Shown here in pieces: positions 6,478-6,616 of a stretch of DNA of 6,616 nt. The translations under genes and the position numbers were made by a program. The stretch lies in contig CAAEDK010000114.1 in NCBI GenBank assembly GCA_900754605.1, positions 1-6,616 of the forward strand. The letters are read 5' to 3'. The notes below the pieces were generated by a model. It made no database searches. It had not been told where the DNA came from and saw nothing but the letters and a program-made list of their open reading frames with translations. The DNA comes from an uncultured Oscillospiraceae bacterium. Its GTDB lineage: Bacteria > Bacillota_A > Clostridia > Oscillospirales > Oscillospiraceae. Position 1 is the first letter of the stretch. Each line of letters begins with the position of its first letter.

Positions 6478-6616
6478 ATGTGCCATACATTTGCCCATCG
6501 TTTAGTCTGTCCATGGTGTGAAAAAGGAGAGGTATTATCCAATGCCAGCCAGCAGGTGGTGATCTCCGTCCGCTGTCCCCGTTGTGGCCACGTGTTTCTT
6601 GCAGATCTGCTTGGAC
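6478..6616 (+). CDS. Small zinc-ribbon protein (3' end outside window)
   Basis: The ATG at 6478 follows AGGGAGGAG (6463-6471) by six bases, and the frame stays open to the window edge, giving 46 residues. Two CxxC knuckles, C11-P-W-C14 and C33-P-R-C36-G, form a treble-clef or zinc-ribbon finger of about 26 residues. An additional M-C-H-T start and H-R-L-V-C segment precede the first knuckle. The finger could bind nucleic acid or protein; small proteins of this kind are common in phages and integrative elements. Nothing in the visible part tells which. Its placement after the repressor-peptidase pair and behind a copy of the dyad suggests joint control. Confidence 0.7.
   Translation, partial: MCHTFAHRLVCPWCEKGEVLSNASQQVVISVRCPRCGHVFLADLLG

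Overview
The window reads as an accessory region of a Gram-positive Firmicute, probably a gut clostridial relative (Oscillospiraceae or Lachnospiraceae type). This rests on strong AGGAGG-type ribosome binding sites before almost every gene, mid-range GC, and Firmicute-style gene families; no marker gene fixes the species. All nine recognisable genes, plus one gene remnant, lie on the + strand. There are no rRNA or tRNA genes, no CRISPR array, and no transposase or integrase within these bases.

Region 1 (1-5311) is a tightly packed run of six genes. It begins with a large protein, cut by the window edge, carrying an N-terminal suppressor-of-fused (SUFU) domain and a C-terminal DUF4253-like domain. 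Next come a 237-aa protein of unknown family that starts at GTG, a 53-codon stretch still open in the same frame beyond its TAA stop (probably the cut-off tail of a formerly longer gene), a WGR-like/beta-propeller protein, an 83-84 aa charged helical protein, a 46-aa two-helix membrane protein, and a WYL-domain transcription regulator. Stops and starts are mostly 0-13 bases apart, and several ribosome binding sites touch or overlap the preceding stop, so these genes are probably co-transcribed. A long perfect hairpin at 5318-5345 closes the run. SUFU domains are known in bacteria as immunity-type proteins of polymorphic toxin loci, so an immunity or inter-bacterial conflict role is a reasonable but unproven reading. 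No toxin gene is visible.

Region 2 (5346-6616) is a separate unit with its own promoter. It holds a Cro/C1-type HTH regulator, an ImmA/IrrE-like zinc metallopeptidase two bases downstream, and the start of a small zinc-ribbon protein. Regulator-peptidase pairs of this kind (ImmR/ImmA of ICEBs1 is the best known) act as derepression switches of integrative elements and prophages, so this may be the control end of a mobile element continuing to the right. Two near-identical copies of a dyad, GTTC-N10-GAAC, lie upstream of the regulator gene and of the zinc-ribbon gene. They are good candidates for a shared operator.

The points most worth a second look are this repeated dyad, the apparent nonsense truncation at 2621-2623, the SUFU-DUF4253 fusion, and the overlooked 46-aa membrane protein.
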